Shown in pieces: positions 47,124 to 57,018 of a stretch of 64,000 nucleotides of DNA (positions within the stretch are counted from its first letter, which is position 1; every line of letters begins with the position of its first letter). Source of the stretch: Isoetes taiwanensis. Taxonomy: Eukaryota; Streptophyta; Lycopodiopsida; Isoetales; Isoetaceae. Both the position numbers and the translations under genes were made by a program. The notes under the pieces are model-generated. The model ran no database searches. It was not told the DNA's origin and saw nothing but the letters and a program-made list of their open reading frames with translations. Location: NCBI GenBank assembly GCA_021234155.1, contig JAJEKV010000084.1, positions 2,372,545 through 2,436,544 on the forward strand. Reading direction: 5' to 3'.

Positions 47124-47830
47124 CACTTCCCATTCTTGACATTAACGGAGTTGAAGTTTCTTACCGCAGCTTGATTGGCTCCCTAATGCACCTGATGGTG
47201 TGCACCCGCCCTGATCTTGCTGAGGCAGTGATAACCTTGAGCCAATTTATGGAGCATCCAGGAGAAGCACATTGGCAGTCTCTCAAACGCGTCCTCGGTT
47301 TACACACTCCACTCCCCTTCTTTGGGATTGTCATATCATCATTCTTCCTCTCTGGTTCTTGATGGTTTTGTAGATGCAGATTATGGAGGCGATATTGATG
47401 CCAAGAAGTCTCGTACGGGCTTCTGTTTTCGGCTGCAAGGGGGAGTAAGAAACAGCGAGCTATAGCAGTTAGCACCTGCGAATCTGAATACATGGCCATT
47501 TGTGCAGCCGCCAAAGAAGCCATTTGGCTTCGAAGATTACTTGCTGAACTCGGAGCCCCTCAATCATCACCTACAGTCATTCTCAATGACAATCAGGCTG
47601 CTGTAAGTCTTGTGCGAAACCCGACCAATTTCACAAAGGCTAAGCACATCGAGATCCAATATCACTTCACTCGAGAGAAGGTTGCTGAAGGAAAATTGGA
47701 AATTAAGCATATCAGAACTCAGTTTATGACAGCGGATGTCCTGACCAAACCATTGCCGAAGAAGAGATTCATAGAATGTCTGGAGGAACTTGGAATGACC
47801 ACACTGGAGTCTCAGAAGAAAATTGGGTGA
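47124..47830 (+). pseudogene. Ty1/copia RT end and RNase H
   Basis: It starts mid-RT (VSYRSLIGSLMHLMVCTRPD, FMEHPGEAHWQSLKRVL), then DADYGGDIDAKKSRTGFCF, CESEYMAICAAAKEAIWLRR, LNDNQAAVSLVRNP, KHIEIQYHFTREKV and DVLTKPLPKKRF, the copia RNase H end, with stop at 47,828. A frame shift lies near 47,300 and more between 47,340 and 47,480. Only the last part of pol is present. It is joined in frame to a gypsy integrase, a non-natural order that shows recombination. Confidence 0.9.
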
Positions 47831-47854
47831 TACAGAGGTCAAAAGGAGTTTAAC

Positions 47855-48200
47855 TTGAGGGGGAGTATTGGCAAGAGAGTTGCAGTCAGTAGCAAGTTAA
47901 ATCAGTTTGTGTGTTTGTTTGACATGTGTCTTTGGCTTTAGTTAGAAACCCCGTTTGGTATTGTCTCCTGTTTGGTATTATTGTATCTGGCAGTCTAACC
48001 GGATGTCTAGGAGTAATCAGCTCCTTAGATTGTGGTTCTGCCTATATATATGTAGCAGTTTCACTTTAATAGAAGTATTCTCCTTTTCGGTGCATGCCTA
48101 ATACAAATAGCCTCCAGCTCCACGACGGCCAGATCTTCAGATTCGCCTCCAGCTCCACTGCTGCCAGTCCAAATAGGGCCATAGCCAATCTTTACGTATA
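47855..48200 (+). mobile_element. Copia polypurine tract and partial LTR
   Basis: TTGAGGGGGAGTATTGG (about 47,855-47,871) is the usual copia polypurine tract/LTR junction, 25 bp after the RNase H stop. The LTR has a TATA-like CCTATATATATG (48,041-48,052) and poly-A-region features. Its end was not fixed because no second LTR is present. Confidence 0.6.
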
Positions 48201-48209
48201 GGTTCTTAG

Positions 48210-48397
48210 TGTGATTGCTCAACAAATATTGACTATTCAACGAGCTAAAGCAGCAAATCTGAAGGCTTTTGAATTTGAAGGCGTGAAGCTTACTTTAAAA
48301 CGGACATGTAGTGTCTTCATTACCATGAATCCAGGCTATGCTGGGCGCTCAGAGCTCCCCGACAATTTAAAAGCTTTGTTCCGCACTTGGGTGACCT
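48210..48397 (+). pseudogene. Dynein heavy chain fragment (AAA1 region)
   Basis: An exon opens after an AG at 48,208-48,209 and encodes [53 protein letters not shown]. The block [11 protein letters not shown][12 protein letters not shown] is diagnostic of axonemal/cytoplasmic dynein heavy chains. A donor-like GTGACC follows at about 48,390. Only about 60 residues of a ~4,500-residue protein remain, so it is a captured or relic exon. It supports a plant with flagellated sperm. Confidence 0.88.
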
Positions 48398-48554
48398 AGA
48401 ATTTACTGGGATTGGGCGATTCTGATCTATTAAGAGGTGCAATTGAGAATTTGAAGACTACTTTTAGGGTTTGAGCATGCTAAGAACAACTAATGAACCT
48501 ATTGCAACGACTGGATATCATTTGGATACGGCATGGTGAAGAAAATGTTGCGAG

Positions 48555-48619
48555 GTCTCACACGTTGCGCCCACCGATAATGAAAAGTTCATTTTCTGTC
48601 CTGGCGCGATGTGTGAGAC
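48555..48619. repeat. Leader-type hairpin A1
   Basis: GTCTCACACGTTGCGCC pairs with GGCGCGATGTGTGAGAC across about 31 bp that itself holds AATGAAAAGTTCATT. Confidence 0.88.
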
Positions 48620-48752
48620 ATGGGCTCTAAATGGGCTAAACTTGATCAATTTGGATGATCTAAGGGTCTAATTCTACTGGACTCGTCAAGTTAGGCAGAA
48701 TTGACCCCTTATTTGGTCAATTTGGAGCTGTTTTGGGCATTTTTGGGCCATG

Positions 48753-48819
48753 GTCTCACACGTTGCGCCCAGCCCGAAAATGAAAAGTTCATTTTCTGTC
48801 CTGGCGCGACGTGTGAGAC
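48753..48819. repeat. Leader-type hairpin A2
   Basis: GTCTCACACGTTGCGCC with GGCGCGACGTGTGAGAC, the same hairpin as A1 about 200 bp away. Confidence 0.88.
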
Positions 48820-48964
48820 ATCGTCTCAATTTTGCTCAAAAAGTCCATTTTAACCAAAACAAAAGCCAGAATTCAATATCTTAACCCTATTAAGCAAGAT
48901 TAAACATATTATTTACCCAACATTTCTTTATATTAATAAAAATTTTCTATTATTTACAAAAGGT

Positions 48965-50602
48965 TTAAGGGCATTCTCCCTTAATGTGCCTAGCAAGATG
49001 CATGTCTTGCCTCATGAGTGTGACTCTCTTCGCGTGAACTGTGCAGGCCGTCGAATCTTCAAAGTGCTGCACCAGTTTCTGCTCTGCTGCCTCCTGAAGG
49101 CACAACAACATTTCATCGGTCACCCTCATATCCTTATTGTACTCCTGGATGACCTCTCGGACTAGGCGCTGGAACGGTGCACGGGGGATCAAAAATCCGT
49201 AGCTTCGATGGAAGTGCCGGATCTCCTTGAGGGCTCTCTGCTCCGTCTGCTTCCTGCTAGTCCGCTTCTTCCCTGGTGCTCTAGGAAGCTTGGGCTTTGG
49301 TGGTGGCGGCTTTAGGGTCTGGCTCTTTGTCGGACGTCCGCCCTCGATAGTCCGTACCATGTTCTCCTGATAGTATGCGTTATATGCTTCCCACTTCGCC
49401 ATGAAGGCGTTGTGTTCCTTCATCTTCTTTTGATAGACCTTTACGGGATCTATCACATACGCCTCCCGTTGTGGCCGCTGGCTTTTGTTCCTGTCCCACG
49501 TTGAGTAGGGTGGGGGCTTCGGTGCCTGCCCGGGCTGCTCCTGCTCGGGTGCTACCTGCTCCGGTACTACCTGCCTCCACAACCGGGGGTTTTGAAGAGC
49601 TTGCCCCCTCAGTGTTGGGGACGTAATCTTCGTCGGAGTCGTCAGTGGAGGGCGGAGTCTGATCGCCTGAGGGTTCGTTAATAGCTATACCTTTTACCCG
49701 CTTAACTTGTAGGACTCTTCTTTTGCCCACCGTCTTGCCCTTTGCCTTTTTCTGCTTGCCGGCCATGCTGGGTTCCTCCTCTTGCCTCTTTCTCTTCCGT
49801 TCTCGGCGGCGCTCTTTGGCTTCATACTTCTTGATAAACGCTGCGAGGTCCTCTTCTTCAGCTGGGTCGAGGCTCGGCTGCCGTTGGGTGAAAGCATGCT
49901 AGGGTGTACCATCTAAAGTTCTTTTTAGGGAGTGCAAAACTACCCAGAAAAGTACCCAACACTGGGTACTGGGAACTTGCATTAATGTCTCAATAAACAA
50001 TAAGTTTGAGAGTTTATTCATCCATTTTAGTCTCTAATCGTATTGTCATCCTCTAATACTATAGATTGATATGTTATTGACCTTCAATTCAAAATTTTTG
50101 GATTGATTTTAATGGAAAGAAAAAGTAGAAAGTACCAGTTTTAAAAGTACCCAGTGTAGGTACTTTTGAGGGTTCCAAAAGTGGTACACCGTAGCATGCT
50201 TTCACCCCGTTGTTCTTCTCTCTCTTCAGCCTCCTTCAAACGGGCCCAAGCTTCAAGTTGCTCCTCGATGGTTGGCTGCCTCTGTTCTTCACGTTCCTCG
50301 GCCACCCGATCTTGTTCCTCCTTCCTCCTCCTTTCCTCCTCGGCGATTTCTTCGAGGATTTGGTGCATGACATCTGGCTGCTCCTCGCCTATGACCTCTG
50401 TTCCTGCATCAGAGTGTGCATCCTCCTCTCGCTGCTGGGATCCTTCGCTTTGGTGTTCGTCCGAATCCGCCTCCTCGCTTGATGAAGACTGGCCATGCCT
50501 GAAAAGGCGCTCCTGAAGTATTCTCTGTATCAGGGCAGGGTCATGGGCGCTGGATGATTCGCCTGGGTGGGGCTTCCTGGCAGTCTGCTTTGTCCGGGCC
50601 AT
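48965..50602 (-). pseudogene. Histone H3-like chimera: H3 tail + acidic/coiled region + H3 fold
   Basis: The ATG at 50,602 starts MARTKQTARKP, identical to the H3 tail through K9 except that S10 is P. Next come an acidic and coiled region (EEIAEEERRRKEEQDRVAEE), a basic region (KKAKGKTVGKRRVLQ), a Pro-rich stretch, and a complete H3 histone fold at about 49,260-48,968: ALKEIRHFHRS, LIPRAPFQRLVREV, LQEAAEQKLVQHFED, CTVHAKRVTLMRQDMHLARH. RHF, LIP and VTLMR resemble centromeric H3, but loop 1 has normal H3 length. A 320-bp MITE (49,887-50,206) interrupts it; without the MITE and one TSD the frame is continuous. One further frameshift lies near 49,585. About 437 residues in all. A TATA box lies 99 bp upstream, and an LTR and tRNA primer site about 650 bp upstream. 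Confidence 0.85.
49887..50206. mobile_element. 320-bp MITE inside the H3-like ORF
   Basis: Ends GGTGAAAGCATGCTAGGGTG and the inverted GTAGCATGCTTTCACC match at nearly every position over 25 bp (one mismatch). CCGTTG flanks both sides (49,881-49,886 and 50,207-50,212). The interior has further inverted AAAGTACC/GGTACTTT. Non-coding. Confidence 0.87.
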
Positions 50603-50712
50603 ATTCGACGGTTCGCCGATCCGAGCTGCGCGCCAGAAGATCGCCTTGGCAATTGAGAGCAGATTTTCTGAGGAAGGGGCGCGAAAATGGGGGCCTAGGT
50701 CTATTTATAGGC
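50603..50712 (-). promoter_or_regulatory. TATA promoter and 5' leader of the H3-like ORF
   Basis: CTATAAATAG (reverse, 50,701-50,710) lies 99 bp upstream of the ATG. The downstream leader shares GGCGATCTTC and GCTCTCAATTGC-type blocks with the ORF A promoter at 45,640-45,727. Confidence 0.65.
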
Positions 50713-50787
50713 GGCCGATTTTAGGTCAAATTTCAAACTACCTTTTTGGGTTGTCTAAAACACCTAGAACACCTAAATTTAAGCATG

Positions 50788-50854
50788 GTCTCACATGTTG
50801 CGCCCAGACCGATAATAAAAACTTCATTTTCTGTCCTGGCGTGACGTGTGAGAC
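50788..50854. repeat. Leader hairpin A3
   Basis: GTCTCACATGTTGCGCC with GGCGTGACGTGTGAGAC. It lies about 400 bp from the primer-binding site. Confidence 0.85.
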
Positions 50855-50992
50855 ATGGTGGGTCCCGCTGCTAAATTTTATACTTTCTAACCATGTTTTT
50901 AGAAATGTAACATACTAATTCCTAGCTTAAAATCCGAATTATCAGGTTATTTTGCTGAAATTCATGACTTTTTATGGTGTTTTGGGCTCAAT

Positions 50993-51059
50993 GTCTCACA
51001 CGTTGCACCCAGCCCGAAAATGAGATTCTCATTATCTGTCCTGGCGCGACGTGTGAGAC
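50993..51059. repeat. Leader hairpin A4
   Basis: GTCTCACACGTTGCACC with GGCGCGACGTGTGAGAC, about 200 bp from the primer-binding site. Confidence 0.85.
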
Positions 51060-51252
51060 CATCCTGCCTTTTGAAGGTTGGCTCACTAATTTTTAATCTT
51101 TTTATGTTCTCATGCACTTAACTTGTTACTAGCTTAGCATAGACTACAAAAATGAGAAAAACATTTTTCCCATTTTTCGAGGTTTAAGGATCCTATCAAG
51201 TTAGTACTACTGGGAGCATGGTCAGTGCTTGCTCTTGGTCTCCAAGAACATT

Positions 51253-51264
51253 GCTCTGATACCA
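51253..51264 (-). promoter_or_regulatory. Primer-binding site (tRNA-iMet) of LTR element 1
   Basis: The reverse complement TGGTATCAGAGC is the standard plant initiator-tRNA-Met primer site, one base inside the LTR. It shows that the element runs on the minus strand and that the LTR to its right is a 5' LTR. Confidence 0.9.
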
Positions 51265-51265
51265 C

Positions 51266-52819
51266 TGTGACATCCCCTACTCGTATACGGTGCACTCACC
51301 GTATACAAACAGGAGTTCATCCCCCATACCAGCTCCACACTGATACAGGGCCCTCCACATATCACTGCACCCGTAATGAGTCCCAGTGGGAAGAGTGAAG
51401 GGGTCATTTCACCCTGTCTCCCTCAGCTGCGGAAGTGTAAACATACATGTCAGTATACAACATAACCACATATCCACCTCGAAGGGTGGTGCATCAACAT
51501 CTGCATAGACAATGATCAGCATCATAGGGGTCCTACCCAAGGCTCAGACTCGAAGGGATGACTGACGGCTTGGGTCTCCAGAGTTCATTGCAGACAGAAT
51601 TCATGGCAATGGATTTGGCTGGCATAAGAACATGGCATAGGGTTGTCCACTCCATCCGCCCCTCCTGTGCACACTTTGCAGAGTAGGCTGAAAAGTGTTG
51701 GGACCTGACTGTAGCCGATACATAGCCAAAAGGGCTATTCCTGGGTTGCATCTCCCCAGTTCCGATGGGGCAGGTAGGGATCACTCCCTCCAGAGGTCTA
51801 CATGCTGACTCAAGGTGACTAGAGGGCCACTGCCCTTATTCGATTGAACCCACTGGAAAGTGTACACCACTTCACGGGTGTCGAGCCCATGCCTTACCCA
51901 CACTCAGTGGTAAGCCATTAGACCTAGTCACAATGATCCCCGGTAGGCCTTACACACCAGAGGGATCATTCAAGAGTCAGAACACGAACCTCCTTCTTAT
52001 CCAGTCTGGCCCCTCCACCCACAACCAGGTGTGGTTCTTGTACACAGGCCGAATCTACAGTGTGCTAGAGAGGCTAATCTAGGAGCATCTACTACCAAGC
52101 TTTAGGTCTCTACCCCCCCTCCCAATACAAGGAGTTCATAGAGATACATCATCCATATACATCACAGAAGAACTAAAGAACTAGATCTAATCTATATCAT
52201 AGAGTTAGGTTCTTTAGTTAGGGTCTGGTATCTAGAGATCTAGAGGGTTGCTATGGGCAATTTAATAGGCTAAACCTACTGGTTCTATGACTGAATTATG
52301 GTTTAAGCTATTAAATTGCCTAATACCTGATCCTTGAGTTGCTCCTCCTGACCTGAGCTCGACCATCCTGCTAAGCTGCTCGAATCAAGGGAAACTAATG
52401 GTGCAATTCTCTCAGACAGAGTCTGGGAGGCGGTTTTGGCTCTTGGAGCAGCCAAAACAGAGCTCTAAAACCCTAGGAACGAAAAATGGGCAAGTTAGGG
52501 TTTCACCTCCTAAATAGACAAGGGTTAGGGCTAGGGTTTCCATTTATCCCTTTAGGCATGTGGGATAATTGGGAATGGGCCCACTTGCCTTTAATGGCTA
52601 GGTGGCAAAATGTGCCCACATGGAAAGGTGTGCACCTTAATAAATGTGCACATTGGTAAATGTGCACATTAATGACAAATGCACATACCTTGCAAGTTGC
52701 CCCCTAGGGGCTACTAGCCTGGCTACACGTCGGCGTACCCGTCAGTCGGGGTGGCGTGTACGCGTGACGAGGCAGTACAGTATACGTCTTGGGGCCGTAT
52801 ACTGTGCTGGAAGGTCACA
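51266..52819 (-). mobile_element. Ty3 5' LTR, copy 1 (1,554 bp)
   Basis: Bounded by TGTGACATCC and …GGTCACA on the plus strand. Near its left end is the stem GTATACGGTGCACTCACCGTATAC. It is homologous along its length to copies at 53,312-55,424 and 55,750-61,285. The H3-like ORF lies in its internal region. It seems inserted into the leader of the copy-2 element, 15 bp from hairpin B1. Confidence 0.87.
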
Positions 52820-52834
52820 ATAATGCCAAAAATA

Positions 52835-52890
52835 CTCACGGTGTGCGCCTGGGCTAAAATTTAGGTTGATGCTCTGGCGCATACCGTGAG
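52835..52890. repeat. Leader hairpin B1
   Basis: CTCACGGTGTGCGCC pairs with GGCGCATACCGTGAG: same position and shape as hairpin A3 but different bases on both arms. Confidence 0.87.
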
Positions 52891-53040
52891 ACATTTCTGC
52901 ATTTTAGACTAAATTATATGATTTCTAGGCATATTCCTAGGGGTGTGACATACAAATCTAACTAATTCTTACCTTAAAACTCGATCTAGCATATTATCTT
53001 ATTAAAATTCATCATGTTTCAAGGTGATTATGGCCAGTTT

Positions 53041-53103
53041 CTCACGGTGTGCGCCCAGGGCTCGACCTAAAATTTAGGTTGGTGCTCTGGCGCATACCGT
53101 GAG
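53041..53103. repeat. Leader hairpin B2
   Basis: CTCACGGTGTGCGCC pairs with GGCGCATACCGTGAG, with an inner ACCTAAAATTTAGGT stem. Confidence 0.88.
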
Positions 53104-53298
53104 ACATTCCTACCTTAGATCAAAATTTAGTTCAACTTTTTAGTTTTCTTGGTTTTCAAATCTTCTAACTGTTACTAGCTTAGCATGACTACGCAAAAAT
53201 GAGAAAAATTTTTCCCACTTTTCGAGGTTTGAGGATCCTACTAAGTTAGTACTACTAGGAGCATGGCCAGTGCTTTGCTCTTGGTCACCAAGAACATT

Positions 53299-53310
53299 GC
53301 TCTGATACCA
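53299..53310 (-). promoter_or_regulatory. Primer-binding site of LTR element 2
   Basis: GCTCTGATACCA, the reverse complement of the tRNA-iMet primer site, one base from the LTR. Confidence 0.9.
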
Positions 53311-53311
53311 C

Positions 53312-55424
53312 TGTGACGTCCCCTACTCGTATACGGTGCACTCACCGTATACAAACAGGAGTTCATCCCCCATACCAGCTCCATGCTGATACAAGGCCCT
53401 CCACGTGTCACTGCAACCTTGATGAGTTCCAGTGGGAAGAATGAAGGGGTCATTTTACCCTGTCTTCCTTCAGGGCCTACCTAGCTGCGGAAGCGTAAAC
53501 ATACATGTCAGTATACAACATCAACATCACATGACCATCACGAAGGATGGCTCACCATATATCTGCATAGACAAAGATCAGTACATCACATATGGAGATC
53601 CTACCCAAGGCTCAGACTCAAAGGGGATGGCCCGGCGACTTGGGTCTCCGTGAGGTCATTGCGCATGTAATTCATGGCAATGGATTTGGCTGGCATAAGA
53701 ACATGGCTTAGGGTAGTCCACTCCATCCGCCCCTCCTGTGCACACTTTGCAGAGTAGGTTGAAAAGTGTTGGGACCTGACTGTAGCCCGCCGGATGCATA
53801 GCCAAGGGGGCTATTCCTGGGTTGCATCTCCCCAGTTCCAATGGGGCAGGTAGGGATCACTCCCACCAGAGATTGGCATGCTGACTCAAGGTGACTAGAG
53901 GGCCACTGCCCGTACTCGACTTGAACTCCATGGAAGGTGTACACCACCCCAAGAGTGTCGAACCCATGCAAAGCCCTCACGCAGTGGCAGAGCATTAGGT
54001 CTAGTGCACAATAGTCCCCGATGGGACGTGATCATGAGTCAGGACATGAACCTCCTTGTAAGCCAGTCTGGCCCCTTCACCCACAACCAGGTGTGGCTCT
54101 TGTACACAGGCCGAAATTACAGTGCACTAAAGAGGGCTAGCTAGGAGCATCAACTACTAGGCTTCTAAGGCCTCTACCCCCCTTCCCAATGAGTCCACAG
54201 AGATCATCATCACATACATATCACAGAAGAACTAAAGAACAAGATTTAATCTAAATCACAGAGTTAGGTTCTTTAGTTATGGCTCGATATCTAGAGGCCT
54301 AGATGGCTGTTATGGGCAAATCAATAGGCTAAACCTAATTATTCTATGTCTGGAAGGCGGATTAGACTATTGAATTGGCAAAATACCTCATCCCTGGCTT
54401 GCTCCTCCTGCTCTTAACGCATCCATGTTGCAGAACTGCTCGAAGATGATACTAGAAAGGGAAGCTGATGAGCTAGGCGGCTCAGACAGACTTCGGGAGG
54501 CAAGATTGGCTCTTGGAGCAAGCAAAACAGAGTCCTAGAAGGCTGTGGACGAAAATGGAAAGTTAGGGTTTCCTATACTTATATAGACTAAGGGTTAGGG
54601 CTAGGGTTCCTCATTATCCCTTGAGCATGTGGGATAAATGGTGTGGCCCACTTACCTATATTAAATAAGTGCCCTAATGTGTACACATGGATAAATGTGT
54701 ACACATGAATAAATGTGCACATAATTAAGTGTGCACACACTTGCAAGTTGCCCCCTAGGGTGCTATTTGCTTGGCTACACGTCGGCGTACACGTCACATT
54801 AGGGTTTTTTTTTTGAGATTAAAAAAGGGCCTTCAAAACATGCCAACTAAGCCAAATGAAGATAAATGAACTACCAATCAGAAATCAGAGCCTGACGGGT
54901 CCAGTCAGCAAAACTGTTATAACTAACTCACTGGATCACATTTTTTAGCATAACTATTGATAGAAAAGTCCAAATGAGCTTTCGTTTAGTGCAATAGATA
55001 GATCTCGTTGAGATCTTTCCAATCTTAGGTGCTTTGCACCTATTTTAACCACTTGTGATTGTCAAAACTCCAAAAAATATGGTTTTTACCGATTTTTACT
55101 ATCCTATGGCGCTAAAAGATATGCAAACCATCCAAGATTGGAAAGATCTCAATGAGATCTATCTATTGCACTAAATGAGAGCTCATTTGGACTTTTGTAT
55201 CAACACTTATGCTAGAAAATGTGATCCAGTGAGTTAATTATAACTGTTTTGCTGACTGGATTACCAGTTCTGTTTTCTGATTGGTAGTTCATATAGCTTA
55301 GTCAGCAATTCTTAGAAGGCCCTTTTATGATCTCAAAAAATCCCTAATGATCGGGATGGCGTGTACGCGTGACGAGGCAGTACAATATACGTCCTAGGAC
55401 CGTATACTGTGCTGGAACGTCACA
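53312..55424 (-). mobile_element. Ty3 5' LTR, copy 2, with MITE insertion
   Basis: TGTGACGTCC … GGAACGTCACA. The length without the 553-bp MITE is about 1,560 bp. On its right it abuts a splice donor of a candidate host exon. Confidence 0.87.
54797..55349. mobile_element. Foldback MITE, 553 bp, long inverted arms
   Basis: CATTAGGG at the left and CCCTAATG at the right bound two ~240-bp arms that are inverted copies (for example GGATCACATTTTTTAGCATA against TATGCTAGAAAATGTGATCC-like, and AATAGATAGATCTCGTTGAG against its complement). It interrupts the LTR between CGTCA and TCGGGATGG. The exact TSD is not clear. Confidence 0.87.
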
Positions 55425-55430
55425 CATTAC

Positions 55431-55561
55431 CTCCTGTTTGAGTTGAATGTGAATGCTTTCTAGTTCTGCTTTAGATAATTGGGATTCTTCATCCTCCTTG
55501 TTTGCTGCTACTCCCATAGCTCGATCCATGCTTCCAACCCTGTTAAGTCTCCTCTGTGCAT
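55431..55561 (-). CDS. Candidate host-gene exon, unidentified
   Basis: Acceptor TTCTACACAG on the minus strand at 55,571-55,562, then an open 131-bp exon (DAQRRLNRVGSMDRAMGVAA, NKEDEESQLSKAELESIHIQ, LKQE), then donor GTAATG at 55,430-55,425, immediately followed by the LTR. The helical, charged sequence looks like real protein. The family is not recognised. It suggests the region is a large TE-filled intron of a minus-strand host gene. Confidence 0.5.
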
Positions 55562-56703
55562 CTGTGTAGAACATCATCAGCAATTGTTAGATTAGATAGA
55601 TAGAATTCATGTAATCCATAGAACCTTCCAAAACTATTCCATGCTGGATCATATTTCTTCCCTTTCAATAGTTTGTGTGCTACTGCAGTAGTCTGTATGA
55701 TGTCAATGAATGCATGCTTCAGCCAAATTATAGAGGGGGTGTGTTTATTTGTGACGTCCCCTACTCATATACGATGCCCGCACCGTATACAAACAGGAGT
55801 TCATCCCCCGCACCAGCTCCACACTGATACAGGGCCATCCACATATCACTGTGACCATCTAGAGTCCACAGTGGGAAGAGTGAAGGGGTCATTTTACCCC
55901 GTCTCCCTCAGGGCCTACCTAGCTGCGGAAGCGTAAACATACACGTCAGTAACATAACATCATATATATCCACCTCGAAGGGTGGCATATCAACATCTGC
56001 ATAGACAAGGATCAGCACAATACAAGGAAGTTCCTACCCAAGGCTCAGACTCCAGGGGGATGACTGACAAGCTTGGGTCTCCAGAGTTCAGTGCAGACAG
56101 AATCATGACAATGGATTAGGCTGGCATGAGAACATGGCTTAGGGTTGTCCACTCCATCCGCCCCTCCTGTGCACACTTTGCAGAGTAGGTTGAAAAGTGT
56201 TGGGACCTGACTGTAGCCCACCGGGTGCATAGCCAGAGGGGCTATTCCTGGGTTACATCTCCCCAGTCCCGATGGGGCAGGTAGAGATCTACATGCTGAC
56301 CCAAGGTGACTAGAGGGCCACTGCCCTTATTCGACTTAACCCACTGGAAGGTGAACACCACCCCACGGGTGTCGAGCCCATGCCTTACCCGCACTCAGTG
56401 GCAAGCCATTAGACCTAGTCACTCTGATCCCCGGTAGACTTTACACGCCAGAGGGATCGGTCAAGGGTCAGGACACGAACCTCATTCTAAGCCAGTCTGG
56501 CCCCTTCACCCACAACCAGGTGGGCTCTTGTACACAGGCCGAATTCTAGTAATGCACTAAGAGGGACTAGCTAGGAGCATCATCTACTAAGCTTTAAGTC
56601 TCTACCCCCCTTCCCAATACAATGAGTCCACAGAATACATCCGTTCATCATCTGAACATAAGAAATGAGAACTAATCTAATACACCGAGTTAGGTTCTTT
56701 AGT

Positions 56704-56707
56704 TAGA
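56704..56707. repeat. TSD TAGA of element 2, left
   Basis: TAGA here and at 60,758-60,761. Confidence 0.7.
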
Positions 56708-57018
56708 AACAACGTTCAGAATTGAATGCACTGATTTTGATGAAATGCACTTCAAAAGGAATATTCCAAAGATTCCCCTGAAAACAAGAAATTTCTTGCT
56801 ATTTTTGTGGTAATATTGATAATTTAGATATTTTTACAAATTTTTGTACCCTATTTTGGGTTTGTGTGAAAACTTGAAGGCATATTTTTTTTGTTCCTAG
56901 CCTAAATTGGAACAACAAAATATGGAACAAAAAAATAAAAAAGCACGCTAACTCCTAATGGTAGTAGAATGAAAATATCTCAAATCTATAAGTAAGAGAC
57001 GTGACGCACAAAGTAGTT

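Noticed and set aside
50166-50516. Ser/Cys-rich plus-strand ORF
   Set aside because: Antisense of the acidic region of the H3-like ORF.
51253-51265. Real tRNA-Met gene
   Set aside because: Only the 12-base 3' end complement is present, at an LTR edge: a primer-binding site, not a gene.
51266-55424. One complete LTR element with LTR copies 1 and 2 as its two ends
   Set aside because: Both LTRs are followed by a primer-binding site on the same side and no polypurine tract precedes copy 1, so they are two 5' LTRs in a nested arrangement.
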